Shown: positions 32,995-41,317, counted from the stretch's first letter. The stretch is 64,000 bases of DNA from Weissella minor (GCF_001437425.1 NZ_JQCD01000018.1:712-64711), one strand, 5' to 3'. Notes: generated by a model from the sequence alone, not told the origin. Numbers and translations: made by a program.

Positions 32995-33207
32995 ATGACT
33001 GCATTGGAAAAGGAAGCACAAAATGTATATATCGATTTTAAAACTGCAATGTTGCGTTCGGGATTTAAGCAAAAGGAAGTAGCAGAAATGTTAGGTACAT
33101 CTCAAGCTCAAGTATCACGGGCAATTAAAGGTGGTGCGGATCCAAAAAGTATTGAGCTTCGTAATAAGATGACAAAAATTTTAAATATGCAAACACAGGA
33201 GGCATAA
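32995..33207 (+). CDS. Cro-like helix-turn-helix regulator
   Basis: 70 residues, nearly all one helix-turn-helix (GFKQKEVAEMLGTSQAQVSRAIKGG). Ribosome-binding site AGGAAGGAGGTG. First DNA-binding protein of the early operon and so a Cro or early-regulator candidate. Confidence 0.8.
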   Translation: MTALEKEAQNVYIDFKTAMLRSGFKQKEVAEMLGTSQAQVSRAIKGGADPKSIELRNKMTKILNMQTQEA

Positions 33208-33209
33208 CA

Positions 33210-33929
33210 ATGGATAACGAATTAATTAACATTCAAACGAATGAACAAGGCGAACAACGAGTTAGTGCTCGAGAGTTACACAAGGCACTTGGTATTAAGG
33301 AAAGGTTTAGCCTTTGGTTTGGCAGATATGAAGATATGTTTGTTGCCGGAAGTGATTTTACAAGTGTAGGTTTGCCTACGGTTGTTAATAATGGTGCTAC
33401 ACGAATGCTTGATGACTATTCGCTTTCAGTCGATATGGCCAAGCACATCTCAATGATGACCAAGACTGAACGTGGTAATCAAATTCGAGACTACTTCATT
33501 CAAATAGAAAAGCAATGGAACTCACCAGAACTGATGATGGCACGTTCATTACAGTATGCGAACAACAAGCTCATCGGATACGAAAGTAAGATTGCTGAAC
33601 TCACACCAAAAGCTGAGTTGCACGATAAGTTCATTGCAACTGGCGAGGCAATTGGCGTACGTGAGGCGTCAGCTGAAATGGGAATTAAGCAAAACGAGCT
33701 AGTAGATGTACTGCTCAACCATAAGTATATCTATCGACAACAAGGACGTAACGGAAAGTTACAACCGTATAAGAAATATGTACCTAAGTTGTTTACTTTG
33801 AAGAGTGGCGGTGTTGGTGAAAATGGTATTGAGTACACACCACGAATGCGAATTACACCATACGGACGAGAATATTTTTATAAGAAGTTTGTTAACCCAG
33901 AACAAACAGAATTAGAGATGGAGGAATAG
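33210..33929 (+). CDS. phage antirepressor (AntA/AntB + KilAC)
   Basis: 239 residues. N-terminal AntA/AntB-type domain (VSARELHKALGIKERFSLWF, then YSLSVDMAKHISMMTKTERG) and a C-terminal KilAC-type DNA-binding domain (about 115-230; AIGVREASAEMGIKQNELVDVLL, RMRITPYGREYFYKKF). Antirepressors of this type counter the CI repressor. It starts 2 bp after the Cro-like gene. Confidence 0.9.
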   Translation: MDNELINIQTNEQGEQRVSARELHKALGIKERFSLWFGRYEDMFVAGSDFTSVGLPTVVNNGATRMLDDYSLSVDMAKHISMMTKTERGNQIRDYFIQIEKQWNSPELMMARSLQYANNKLIGYESKIAELTPKAELHDKFIATGEAIGVREASAEMGIKQNELVDVLLNHKYIYRQQGRNGKLQPYKKYVPKLFTLKSGGVGENGIEYTPRMRITPYGREYFYKKFVNPEQTELEMEE

Positions 33930-33931
33930 AG

Positions 33932-34129
33932 ATGGATAAGACAAAACGTGATACGAATGTAGCCATGTATCAAAATCAAAAAGCAGCTAAACGAGAAGAT
34001 GAAGCTTCGATTGATGAAGAATTGATGGAAGATCAAGAATTGCGAGAAATCACATTGGCTATTGTTAACTTGATAGACAAAAATGCTGCCAGTTATGCAA
34101 AAAAAAGAAAGAGCACTCAAATTGGCTAA
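33932..34129 (+). CDS. hypothetical prophage protein, 65 residues
   Basis: Highly charged and alpha-helical (EDEASIDEELMEDQELREIT), with no known domain. It follows the antirepressor by 2 bp, and a terminator overlaps its 3' end. Confidence 0.65.
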   Translation: MDKTKRDTNVAMYQNQKAAKREDEASIDEELMEDQELREITLAIVNLIDKNAASYAKKRKSTQIG

Positions 34130-34142
34130 TGAGTTGCTCTTT
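34106..34142 (+). terminator. terminator after antirepressor operon
   Basis: AAGAGCAACTC-type stem: AAAGAGCACTCA / TGAGTTGCTCTTT around GGCTAA. The T-run is short. Confidence 0.55.
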
Positions 34143-34256
34143 ACAAAATTAGTAACTAGTCGTGCTGGCTAGTACTATCTTTAGCGATATTTTCCAGTTC
34201 TTTACGCCAATCGATGCTCAGCAAACACATTATAAAACAATAAATGAGGTATAGAA

Positions 34257-34496
34257 ATGAAATTAACAGCAAAGCAAGCGCGTAGTGCATATGTTCAAGG
34301 ATTAGAACGGTTTGACCCTATCGTTGAAGAGAAGATTAAAAATGTTATGCATACTCAAGACCACATCACATTTTCATATGATGGAGAGGTTGAAGAGCAT
34401 GGTTGTACAGAGTATGTAGAGTCACATAAGACCGACATTGAAGAGCTGAAGTACGAGGTAGGCACCAATAATGATGGTGTGACGATTAAGTGGTAG
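34257..34496 (+). CDS. hypothetical prophage protein, 79 residues
   Basis: Small, soluble and acidic in the middle (FSYDGEVEEHGCTEYVE). No recognised family. Ribosome-binding site GAGGTAT. The 127 bp before it show no gene. Confidence 0.65.
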   Translation: MKLTAKQARSAYVQGLERFDPIVEEKIKNVMHTQDHITFSYDGEVEEHGCTEYVESHKTDIEELKYEVGTNNDGVTIKW

Positions 34497-34505
34497 GGAT
34501 AGTTT

Positions 34506-34715
34506 ATGGAAAAAGAAGTTAAAATGCCGTCTCGCGATGAAGAGTGGATTTCAGGACCTCAGGTTTGTTTAATACTAAATATTAATAAAGACACTCTTAA
34601 TAGCAAAGTTCGTGTAGATCCTAATTTTGTAAAGATGGGTGTTGAAATTGACCTGGTACAAGGAAAGTTCTCACAATATCTGGTTAGAAAATATGCACGG
34701 AGGGAATACAAATGA
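34506..34715 (+). CDS. small putative DNA-binding protein
   Basis: 69 residues. WISGPQVCLILNINKDTLNSKVR reads as a winged-helix or excisionase-like helix-turn-helix. Overlaps the next gene by 4 bp. Excisionase is one possibility, though it is far from int. Confidence 0.55.
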   Translation: MEKEVKMPSRDEEWISGPQVCLILNINKDTLNSKVRVDPNFVKMGVEIDLVQGKFSQYLVRKYARREYK

Positions 34716-34924
34716 CAGGACCTTTAATAGTAACGATAACTTTTATTTTGGCAGCAGTTGGCCTAGGGACAATAATTACCGACCTTTCTTATTACAAGCC
34801 ATTCCGTAAGCCATTACATGTAATGGGTTATTTAATCTTATGGGGGTTACTTGGAAGAGACTATGCAGAAGAAGTTGCAGTAAGTAAAGAATGGAAGGAG
34901 CAAACGAAATGGTTAGCAGATTAA
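34712..34924 (+). CDS. small membrane protein, 70 residues
   Basis: One clear membrane helix (LIVTITFILAAVGLGTII) and a second weaker one (VMGYLILWGLLG). ATGA overlap with the gene before and 16-bp overlap with the XRE gene after. Function unknown. Confidence 0.6.
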   Translation: MTGPLIVTITFILAAVGLGTIITDLSYYKPFRKPLHVMGYLILWGLLGRDYAEEVAVSKEWKEQTKWLAD

Positions 34925-35106
34925 GACAACTAAGGCTAGATGTGGGCGAAACTATCATATACGTTAGCAAGCAATTAAAAATAGACCCTAATACTCTATC
35001 TAGATATGAACTAGGCAAACGACAGCCTGATAAAGAAGCATGGATTAAACTCGCTAATTATTATGATGTGTCACTCGACTATTTGATGGGAAGAACAGAT
35101 GAATAG
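34909..35106 (+). CDS. XRE-family regulator 1
   Basis: 65 residues, one XRE helix-turn-helix (VSKQLKIDPNTLSRYELGK, KLANYYDVSLDYLMGRTDE). The ATG at 34909 follows AAGGAG and lies inside the upstream gene. It overlaps the next XRE gene by 8 bp. Confidence 0.75.
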   Translation: MVSRLRQLRLDVGETIIYVSKQLKIDPNTLSRYELGKRQPDKEAWIKLANYYDVSLDYLMGRTDE

Positions 35107-35356
35107 ACTAAAAGAATTACGAGAGTCTCAAAATTTATCACAGACAGAATTAGCTTCAAAATTAGGATTAGTAATTAATTCATACAGCAATTATGAACGT
35201 AATGAAAGAACGCCGAATTATAAAGTGTTATGGGAGATTGCTGATTTTTATGGGACTAGCATTGATTATATTGTTGGTCGAACTGATGAAAAATACGTAA
35301 ATAAAAAAGCGAACTCTGCTGCAACAGAGAACGCTTCGGGAGTAAATAGGTTATGA
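35099..35356 (+). CDS. XRE-family regulator 2
   Basis: 85 residues with an XRE helix-turn-helix (LSQTELASKLGLVINSYSNY, EIADFYGTSIDYIVGRTDEK) and a short disordered tail. Homologous in layout to the gene just before it (both end the domain in GRTDE), so the pair may come from a duplication and could form heterodimers. Confidence 0.75.
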   Translation: MNRLKELRESQNLSQTELASKLGLVINSYSNYERNERTPNYKVLWEIADFYGTSIDYIVGRTDEKYVNKKANSAATENASGVNRL

Positions 35357-35402
35357 AGAAATTTACTCCTAAACTATAACACGAAGAAATGAGGGCAGGC
35401 AA

Positions 35403-35534
35403 ATGGAACCAATAAAAAATTTTTTCGAATTAGTAAGTCTTGTTATAAAGACAGCCTTTATTAAAGAGGTGTTTCCTTATACTATCTGGTTCTTAGTGAC
35501 AGCCATTCTGATGGTGTTAAATCTATCTCATTAA
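35403..35534 (+). CDS. 43-residue membrane peptide
   Basis: ATG to TAA encodes a peptide with one helix (TIWFLVTAILMVLNLSH at the C terminus). GAGGGCAGG precedes it. Its 3' end overlaps the convergent minus-strand gene at 35482-35934 by 53 bp. Function unknown. Confidence 0.45.
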   Translation: MEPIKNFFELVSLVIKTAFIKEVFPYTIWFLVTAILMVLNLSH

Positions 35535-35934
35535 CCTTGTTTTTGAATTTTTTTCGATTTGTTTGAGTAATGATTTTAGTTATTTCAACATTCTTAGGGA
35601 GTTTTATCTCAATGAAAAGTAAATCATTATGCCAAGGAAGAAAGTTTTTAAACGGTAAGTCAGAGTACAAATTTTCAACATCTGTCATTTTTGTAAAAGG
35701 AACATTATATATTTTTCCATCTGAACACATTATTGAAATGGCAAGAATTGAAATAGGTTGGGGAGAATAATTTGAATAAGAAATAACTAATTTGGAAATG
35801 TGTTCAGCATTTTTCATTTTATATTGAAACAATGAAATGACCTTTAAATCTGGGATATATTCAACAATTTTTAATGCAACAGTTATGGCTGAAAAGACAA
35901 AAGCAAATATAGATAAAATATTAAAAACCGACAT
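35482..35934 (-). CDS. membrane-anchored protein, reverse-oriented moron
   Basis: 150 residues: an N-terminal membrane helix (ILSIFAFVFSAITVALKIV), then a beta-rich cytoplasmic or surface domain. No family recognised. Like 32367-32930 it runs against the early operon and overlaps a convergent small membrane ORF. Probably expressed from the lysogen. Confidence 0.6.
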   Translation of the reverse strand: MSVFNILSIFAFVFSAITVALKIVEYIPDLKVISLFQYKMKNAEHISKLVISYSNYSPQPISILAISIMCSDGKIYNVPFTKMTDVENLYSDLPFKNFLPWHNDLLFIEIKLPKNVEITKIITQTNRKKFKNKVNEIDLTPSEWLSLRTR

Positions 35935-35981
35935 TATAAGTACCTCGTTTTATGAAGAGTATAGCAAAAAGGAGTGATTAA

Positions 35982-36188
35982 ATGAAAGATGAAGTACCAG
36001 ATGCACGCATTGATCCACCAGATGATGATGAACCTGTAGGCTTTGATTTTGAAGACACCGAGATTTACTCAGGTCAATATGTATGGATTGATGTAGACGG
36101 AAATTATATTGATGAGGAATTGGTTACTCCATATTTTGAAAGATATTTACGATTTATGGGTGCCAAGGTCATTGAACTAGGAGATTAA
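35982..36188 (+). CDS. hypothetical acidic prophage protein, 68 residues
   Basis: Very acidic (RIDPPDDDEPVGFDFEDTE), so a DNA-mimic-like charge pattern. Ribosome-binding site AAAGGAG. Precedes the recombination genes; function unknown. Confidence 0.65.
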   Translation: MKDEVPDARIDPPDDDEPVGFDFEDTEIYSGQYVWIDVDGNYIDEELVTPYFERYLRFMGAKVIELGD

Positions 36189-36189
36189 T

Positions 36190-36825
36190 ATGCAACGAAA
36201 TATACGATTAGATCCAACTCCAGAATTGAATGAAGCATTAGCAAAATTTCAAGATGAGTTAACACAGCCAACCAAAAACCATAAAGGGCACTTTGGAAAC
36301 TATGCTGATTTATCAGACATTACTAAATCTATTAAGAAAATTGCTCCTAAACATGGATTGAGCTATCAACAAGAAATTATCACAGACATTGATGCAAACG
36401 GAAAGCGAATGAGTCAGGTTATTACTTATATTCGCCATACATCAGGAGAAGTAATTGCCTTAGAGGGGTTACCTGTTGACATTGGAACAACACCGCAACA
36501 AATGTTGGCCAACAATACGTATGCCCGTCGTGGAAGCTTAGCTACAGCATTTGGAGTGGTTGCCGATGAAGATGATGATGGGGAGCAAATAACGGCAGTT
36601 AAGCAAGAACAGCTGAAGCAAGACGAGGTTAGAAAAGCCATCATTGCCCGTCTGAAAGAAAAATTGAAAAAGGTACCAAAAGCGAAAATTGATCAAGTAT
36701 TTGCAACTGCGGGATTAGATACACATGCTAACACTGATAATGGATTAAACAAATTGTCTGCGAACACTGCTTCTCTTTTAGCAGGGGCAGCCATTTATAG
36801 CATTAATGATGCTGGGCTAGAGTAA
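36190..36825 (+). CDS. erf: ERF-family single-strand annealing protein
   Basis: 211 residues. The ERF core reads GHFGNYADLSDITKSIKKIA, then NNTYARRGSLATAFGVVADEDDDG, the family's closing signature. ERF proteins anneal single-stranded DNA during phage recombination. It forms a block with the HNH nuclease and SSB that follow. Confidence 0.92.
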   Translation: MQRNIRLDPTPELNEALAKFQDELTQPTKNHKGHFGNYADLSDITKSIKKIAPKHGLSYQQEIITDIDANGKRMSQVITYIRHTSGEVIALEGLPVDIGTTPQQMLANNTYARRGSLATAFGVVADEDDDGEQITAVKQEQLKQDEVRKAIIARLKEKLKKVPKAKIDQVFATAGLDTHANTDNGLNKLSANTASLLAGAAIYSINDAGLE

Positions 36826-37535
36826 TGGAGCTTTGGGGACGCATGATTGGTGTGCAGGGTAATATTGTAAGATTTGCAGCAGAGAACCCAGAAGAACTTG
36901 CAACCTTATCTTTGTATACACATGAAGATTATCCAGAAGCTGTGTTGAATATACCTGATAATCGGAAGATTAGTGCAGTGCAGCGTAAGAAAGCCTATGC
37001 CTTGCTTCATGACATGGCTAAGCAAATTGGACAAGATGAAAGTAGTTTTAAAGATGCAATGAAAAAATTATTTGTAGAAGAAACGGGAGAAGAAACATTT
37101 TCATTTAGTGACACAGATATGACGACAGCAAGATATTTCATTAGCTTTTTATTAGACTATGCGCTTAAATGGCATATTCCGCTCTCTAAGAGCGCTTTGT
37201 CATATCAAGATGATTTAGACATGTATATGTATCAATCGCTTAAATACAGGAGCTGTGTGCTTTGTGGGAAACATGCAGATGTACACCACGTTGATGCAAT
37301 TGGAAATAATCAATTTAGAGCATTAGCGGATCATCGAGAAAAGCGATTGGTGGCTTTGTGTCGTATTCACCATCAAGAGGCTGGGAATATGGGCTGGCCT
37401 ACTTTTTCAGACTTATACCACGTTAAAGGAATTTACTTAGAACCCAAAATGCTAAATCAATTAGGCATTATGACTTATGAAAGGATGAAACAAATCGATG
37501 ATAAACAGAACCGTACTGGTTGGAAGACTAACTAA
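36825..37535 (+). CDS. putative HNHc nuclease of phage recombination module
   Basis: 236 residues. The C-terminal zinc/HNH part has YRSCVLCGKHADVHHVDAIG and later LVALCRIHHQEAGNMG; the N-terminal 140 residues are helical. It belongs to the phage HNHc_6-like group found between ERF/RecT and SSB. It shares one base with erf and overlaps ssb by 38 bp. Confidence 0.85.
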   Translation: MELWGRMIGVQGNIVRFAAENPEELATLSLYTHEDYPEAVLNIPDNRKISAVQRKKAYALLHDMAKQIGQDESSFKDAMKKLFVEETGEETFSFSDTDMTTARYFISFLLDYALKWHIPLSKSALSYQDDLDMYMYQSLKYRSCVLCGKHADVHHVDAIGNNQFRALADHREKRLVALCRIHHQEAGNMGWPTFSDLYHVKGIYLEPKMLNQLGIMTYERMKQIDDKQNRTGWKTN

Positions 37536-38016
37536 AGATTTGGACTTGAAGTATACGAGTTCAGGAACGGCTGTGGGGAGTTTTAACCTGGCAGTCAATC
37601 GACAATTTACTAATGCGAATGGGGAACGTGAGACAGACTTTATTAACTGTGTGATTTGGCGTAAATCAGCTGAAAACTTAGCCAACTTTACAGGAAAAGG
37701 TTCGCTAATTGCCATAGAGGGACGGATTCAAACACGTAACTATGAGAATCAACAGGGACAACGAATTTATGTCACTGAGGTAGTGGTAGATAATTTTTCA
37801 TTATTAGAGAGTCGAGCTGAAAGTGAACAACGTAAGAATGCAGTACAGCAGAATAATGGTGGATTTGGTGATACTTCACAAACACCTAATGCGTTTGGAA
37901 ATAATGCGGCAGGTAATGTGTATAACGCACAAAGTCAAAATACAGGCATGCCAGCCAATGGACCTTTTGCGGATGGTCAAGAAGTCAATATTTCAGACGA
38001 TGACTTACCATTCTAG
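37498..38016 (+). CDS. ssb: single-stranded DNA-binding protein
   Basis: 172 residues: OB fold (NRTVLVGRLTKDLDLKYTSS through VDNFSLLESR), a flexible Asn/Gln-rich linker and the acidic tip DDDLPF that binds partner proteins. Start inside the HNH gene. Confidence 0.95.
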   Translation: MINRTVLVGRLTKDLDLKYTSSGTAVGSFNLAVNRQFTNANGERETDFINCVIWRKSAENLANFTGKGSLIAIEGRIQTRNYENQQGQRIYVTEVVVDNFSLLESRAESEQRKNAVQQNNGGFGDTSQTPNAFGNNAAGNVYNAQSQNTGMPANGPFADGQEVNISDDDLPF

Positions 38017-38027
38017 GAGGTTGCAGT

Positions 38028-38855
38028 ATGGCCAAAGTAATTAAAGCACGGAAAAAAGGTTTTACGACAACATCTAATGTGATAACGGAAGACAGCAGGT
38101 TACATTGGTATTCGCGAGGCATTTTTTACTATATGTTTGCTCAATCTGCTGACTGGCAGTTCTATACAAGTGAACTTGTCAATCATTCTGATCAGGATGG
38201 GATTGATTTATTAAGAAAAGGATTACGAGAACTTGAAGATTATGGATATTTAAAGCGAGTTCAACAAAAAGACGGTAATGGACGATTTGGAAGATATGAT
38301 TGGTTTATTTCAGACGAACCAATGTTTGATGTACCGGACACGGATTTACCGGATACGGTGTCACCGGACACGGCATTACCGGACACGGTGAATCCAACAC
38401 TAACAAATACTAATAAAACAAATACTAATAAAACAAGTACTAATAATACTGAGGATGATGATGAACAAGTCATTAATACAAGCGTGAAAAAAGCATTTAA
38501 TGAAAACAAGCTGCAAAATCAAAATGAATATTCAGCGGTAGTGACGAAACGGTTATTGCCACTAGTTAAAAATGTTGATTCAGTTAAAGAGCTGAACGCA
38601 ATGTTTGATGATGCACTGAAAGACGCATTAGATAAATCTAACTTAGGTAAAGTCCAAAAACCAGTTAGTTATGCAATCACAATTGTTAGCAACGCAGTCG
38701 ATTGGGGCGCAAAGAATTATGATCAGTTTATAAAATTTACCAAGAGCGAACAGCGACTTCTAAATCAAGATTCTGTTCCGAAAATTGTGACAGATATTGA
38801 TATACAAAGCCTAGATTTAACGCAATTAAAGAAAGAGGAACAAAACAATGAGTGA
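38028..38855 (+). CDS. phage replication initiator (DnaD-like) with internal origin
   Basis: 275 residues. N-terminal winged-helix part (residues 1-95; YSRGIFYYMFAQSADWQFYTSELV, RKGLRELEDYGYLKRV) as in phage replisome organisers; a low-complexity middle (PDT repeats and TNTNK repeats) encoded by DNA iterons; a helical C terminus that may recruit the helicase loader. No helicase or loader gene follows, so host DnaC/DnaI may be used. Confidence 0.8.
   Translation: MAKVIKARKKGFTTTSNVITEDSRLHWYSRGIFYYMFAQSADWQFYTSELVNHSDQDGIDLLRKGLRELEDYGYLKRVQQKDGNGRFGRYDWFISDEPMFDVPDTDLPDTVSPDTALPDTVNPTLTNTNKTNTNKTSTNNTEDDDEQVINTSVKKAFNENKLQNQNEYSAVVTKRLLPLVKNVDSVKELNAMFDDALKDALDKSNLGKVQKPVSYAITIVSNAVDWGAKNYDQFIKFTKSEQRLLNQDSVPKIVTDIDIQSLDLTQLKKEEQNNE
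38333..38446. repeat. iterons and AT-rich repeats, putative phage origin
   Basis: Four 15-bp repeats of ACCGGACACGGNNNN at 38333, 38348, 38363 and 38378, followed by three 15-bp AT-rich repeats AACAAATACTAATAA at 38402, 38417 and 38432. Iterons next to an AT-rich unwinding element inside the initiator gene is the lambda-O type of origin. Confidence 0.75.
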
Positions 38856-39015
38856 TCTTAAACGGTATGTAATTATTGATGATGATAACGGTGTCTTTGA
38901 AGGTAAGGCATACTACAACGAAGATGATGCAAAAGTACGAGCCTTTGATGCATTAAAGAGTGGTGAAATAAAGAACCATTTCAGTTGTGTAGATGTACAA
39001 GAAATTAGTTTCTAA
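38848..39015 (+). CDS. hypothetical prophage protein, 55 residues
   Basis: ATG overlapping the initiator's stop by 8 bp, with AAAGAGGAAC upstream. Starts MSDLKRYVIIDDDNGVFEGK, acidic, ends CVDVQEISF. No family known. Confidence 0.65.
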   Translation: MSDLKRYVIIDDDNGVFEGKAYYNEDDAKVRAFDALKSGEIKNHFSCVDVQEISF

Positions 39016-39065
39016 ATAAAGAGAGGTACTTTGGTGGGACCAGTGGTGGGTGTTAGGAGTTTAGT

Positions 39066-39416
39066 ATGAAAACAAAAACTGAAATTATTAATCAGAGCAA
39101 CGTAAAAATTATAAAAGAAGCAGAAGATGGCTTTGCTTTAATTTGGCTAGATTGGATTGTAATTTTGAGTAATGGTGGTAACTGGGAGCACGTTAGCATC
39201 AGTAATAAAAATCGTAAGCGTATGCCTGACTGGCAGACGATGCAGAAACTTAAGCAACTTATTTTTAAACCTGACGAAACGGCTATGCAATTACATCCAG
39301 CTGACGATGACTACATTAGTCCAGCAACTGATGGCATAAAAAATGGTGTTGAAGTTTTACATTTATGGCGCCCAACAAAGACAACGATTCCATTACAGCC
39401 AAAAGAATTTGTTTAA
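39066..39416 (+). CDS. hypothetical prophage protein, 116 residues
   Basis: Soluble. NWEHVSISNKNRKRMPDWQT, then KQLIFKPDETAMQLHPADDDY, resembles the short protein often found near phage replication genes that modulates nucleotide or DNA metabolism, but I cannot name the family with confidence. Confidence 0.65.
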   Translation: MKTKTEIINQSNVKIIKEAEDGFALIWLDWIVILSNGGNWEHVSISNKNRKRMPDWQTMQKLKQLIFKPDETAMQLHPADDDYISPATDGIKNGVEVLHLWRPTKTTIPLQPKEFV

Positions 39417-39442
39417 AGTATGAGTATTAATTAGGAAATAAT

Positions 39443-39511
39443 ATGGATTCTAATTTTATTGTGGCTAGTAATCGACTTAATAATTATTTGGATTATAGGG
39501 AGAATAGATGA
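39443..39511 (+). CDS. 22-codon leader-like ORF
   Basis: ATG with AGGAAA upstream; its TGA overlaps the ATG of the next gene (ATGA). The peptide (MDSNFIVASNRLNNYLDYRE...) has no features. It may be a real small gene or only couples translation. Confidence 0.3.
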   Translation: MDSNFIVASNRLNNYLDYRENR

Positions 39512-39810
39512 ATAAATTAAAGAAGATTGAAGAAAAAGTAAGCAAACGACAACGAACGTTGTATGTATTGTTTGTGACATCGTTAGTTATGTTTGGATAT
39601 TGGAATAGTTGGCAGTATATCCCCTGGTCATTGCGATTTACACTGCTTACATTGATGTTTATTTTTATTATTTTTAGTTGTCAGGCGGATATGTACAGCG
39701 AGCAACTGAAGAGGTCAAAAGAACACTTGAATTTGCAAGCTAATGAAATCGCACTTAAGAAAGAAAAAATTCGTGAGCAACAAAATCGTATCAACGAATG
39801 GGTGAATTAA
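39508..39810 (+). CDS. small membrane protein with coiled-coil tail
   Basis: 100 residues: two membrane helices (TLYVLFVTSLVMFGYW, TLLTLMFIFIIFSC), then a charged coiled coil (LNLQANEIALKKEKIREQQN). Ends in TAATGG overlapping the next start by 1 base. Function unknown. Confidence 0.65.
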   Translation: MNKLKKIEEKVSKRQRTLYVLFVTSLVMFGYWNSWQYIPWSLRFTLLTLMFIFIIFSCQADMYSEQLKRSKEHLNLQANEIALKKEKIREQQNRINEWVN

Positions 39811-39956
39811 TGGCTTATCAAGTAAAGACAAAATCAGAAGTTACGAATGAAGAGACAGTTGTTGAACAATGCATGACACATGAGCAAGCTACCCGAGAAG
39901 CATTAAAGTTAACGAATCAAGGTGTGAAAGCATGGATTGAAAAGATTGGAGAGTAG
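39810..39956 (+). CDS. hypothetical prophage protein, 48 residues
   Basis: MAYQVKTKSEVTNEETVVEQ start, ends WIEKIGE. Contains THEQATREALKLTNQG, a helix. The stop is 2 bp before the next ATG. No family known. Confidence 0.55.
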   Translation: MAYQVKTKSEVTNEETVVEQCMTHEQATREALKLTNQGVKAWIEKIGE

Positions 39957-39958
39957 TC

Positions 39959-40186
39959 ATGAGTGAACAAGAAAAGCATTACATTGTACATTTTACTGGA
40001 GCAAGAGATGATGCTCCTGGAATATTCCCGATGGTGGCTTATCAAAACGATGAAGGCCGACCAATTGTAATAGATCCAAACGAGCATGAAGAGACTTTCA
40101 CATATGCTGAAGGGTTCACATATGACGTAGCTAAAGTATACAAGCGTCAAACACATGGTGAATTAGAAGAGGTGAAGAAATCATGA
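39959..40186 (+). CDS. hypothetical prophage protein, 75 residues
   Basis: Soluble, beta-rich pattern with GARDDAPGIFPMVAYQNDEG. ATGA overlap with the next gene. No family known. Confidence 0.6.
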   Translation: MSEQEKHYIVHFTGARDDAPGIFPMVAYQNDEGRPIVIDPNEHEETFTYAEGFTYDVAKVYKRQTHGELEEVKKS

Positions 40187-40581
40187 GTGAACTAGAACAA
40201 GTATCTAAAGAGATGATGGATGAGTTAGAGGATTTTGGAAGACATACGTTTGATATTGGAATGAACCTATTTTTTAAAAACTGCTATCCGGAGTTGGAAC
40301 ATTACCGTTGTACGCACGGTGTAGGTCTTGATTTTAACGTGTTCTTAAAAATCATTAAGCATGTTAATGGCGACCCGCAATTTGAAGCAGAGAAGCCTAA
40401 AAAGTGGATTGTAAGGTCTAAGAAAATAGATTTATTTACTGGGTATTGGTTTTTAGCGTTAAATAAACATGGACTTATGAATTTATACTTTGGCGATAAA
40501 TATACACCTTACAAATTTGATACACGAGAAGAAGCAGAAAAGTGGAGTAATCCACAAACAGAAGTAGTTGAGGTGGAATAG
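40183..40581 (+). CDS. hypothetical prophage protein, 132 residues
   Basis: Soluble protein with an acidic N-terminal helix and aromatic-rich C-terminal half (GYWFLALNKHGLMNLYFGDK, EEAEKWSNP). No family recognised. Embedded in a chain of overlapping small genes. Confidence 0.65.
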   Translation: MSELEQVSKEMMDELEDFGRHTFDIGMNLFFKNCYPELEHYRCTHGVGLDFNVFLKIIKHVNGDPQFEAEKPKKWIVRSKKIDLFTGYWFLALNKHGLMNLYFGDKYTPYKFDTREEAEKWSNPQTEVVEVE

Positions 40582-40760
40582 TGAGTAACGTTGGTAAGAA
40601 ATTTAAAACACGCTATAAAAGTGAGTTTACGGGCGAAGGTCCAACTGGAGTTTGTAAAAAAGAAAAAGTGGTTCGTGATTTAGGACGTTTTGTTCTGATT
40701 GATTTTGGATACGTTACAACATGGTGTTTCACTCGTGAACTTGATGAGGTAGAAGAGTAA
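40581..40760 (+). CDS. hypothetical prophage protein, 59 residues
   Basis: GTG start supported by GAGGTGG upstream and by one-base overlaps on both sides. MSNVGKKFKTRYKSEFTGEG start; LGRFVLIDFGYVTTWCF is beta-like. Basic N-terminal half. No family known. Confidence 0.6.
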   Translation: MSNVGKKFKTRYKSEFTGEGPTGVCKKEKVVRDLGRFVLIDFGYVTTWCFTRELDEVEE

Positions 40761-40993
40761 TGAAATACGCTATTAAAACTGGAAGTAATAACAACGGTGA
40801 AATATTATATTTTCAACACTTTGGCAGCGGTTGTATTCAGCCAGTTGAAATTGGAGCGACCGAACCTCAAATATGGGAGTCATTAGAAGAAACAAAAATC
40901 CAACTAAAAGTGGCTAATATATTGACGGCGATGTTTGAAGATGATGGCAGAATAGAATTTGGATATGAAATCGTAGAGGTAGAAGATGATTAA
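40760..40993 (+). CDS. hypothetical prophage protein, 77 residues
   Basis: KYAIKTGSNNNGEILYFQHF start, acidic tail. TAATG overlap with the gene before and 8-bp overlap with the next. No family known. Confidence 0.6.
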   Translation: MKYAIKTGSNNNGEILYFQHFGSGCIQPVEIGATEPQIWESLEETKIQLKVANILTAMFEDDGRIEFGYEIVEVEDD

Positions 40994-41225
40994 ATACGCA
41001 TTTAAAGGATTATGTAGTAATTTTGTTCAATCAATTGTTTATGTTGGATTTGCACTTTTAATTGCAAAAATAGGTGGTTATCAAGCAACGTGGCAATTAA
41101 TTTGGATTGCAGTAGCTGTAATTTCATTAGTACTTAATGTGGGAAATGCCCTGATTAAAATAAAATGTTCATCAGATCAGCTATCTAAAGTAATTGAATT
41201 CATGGACAACAATAAAGGTTTTTAG
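40986..41225 (+). CDS. small membrane protein, 79 residues
   Basis: Two membrane helices (FVQSIVYVGFALLIAKIGG and LIWIAVAVISLVLNVGNALI) and a short cytoplasmic tail. Function unknown. Confidence 0.6.
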   Translation: MIKYAFKGLCSNFVQSIVYVGFALLIAKIGGYQATWQLIWIAVAVISLVLNVGNALIKIKCSSDQLSKVIEFMDNNKGF

Positions 41226-41317
41226 TTTATATTTGTGTTATTTGCAGTTAGGTTTAGGTTAAAATGAATGTTGAATAAAATTAAAAACTTAAATTTAACC
41301 GTAGAAAGGAGGCCGAG

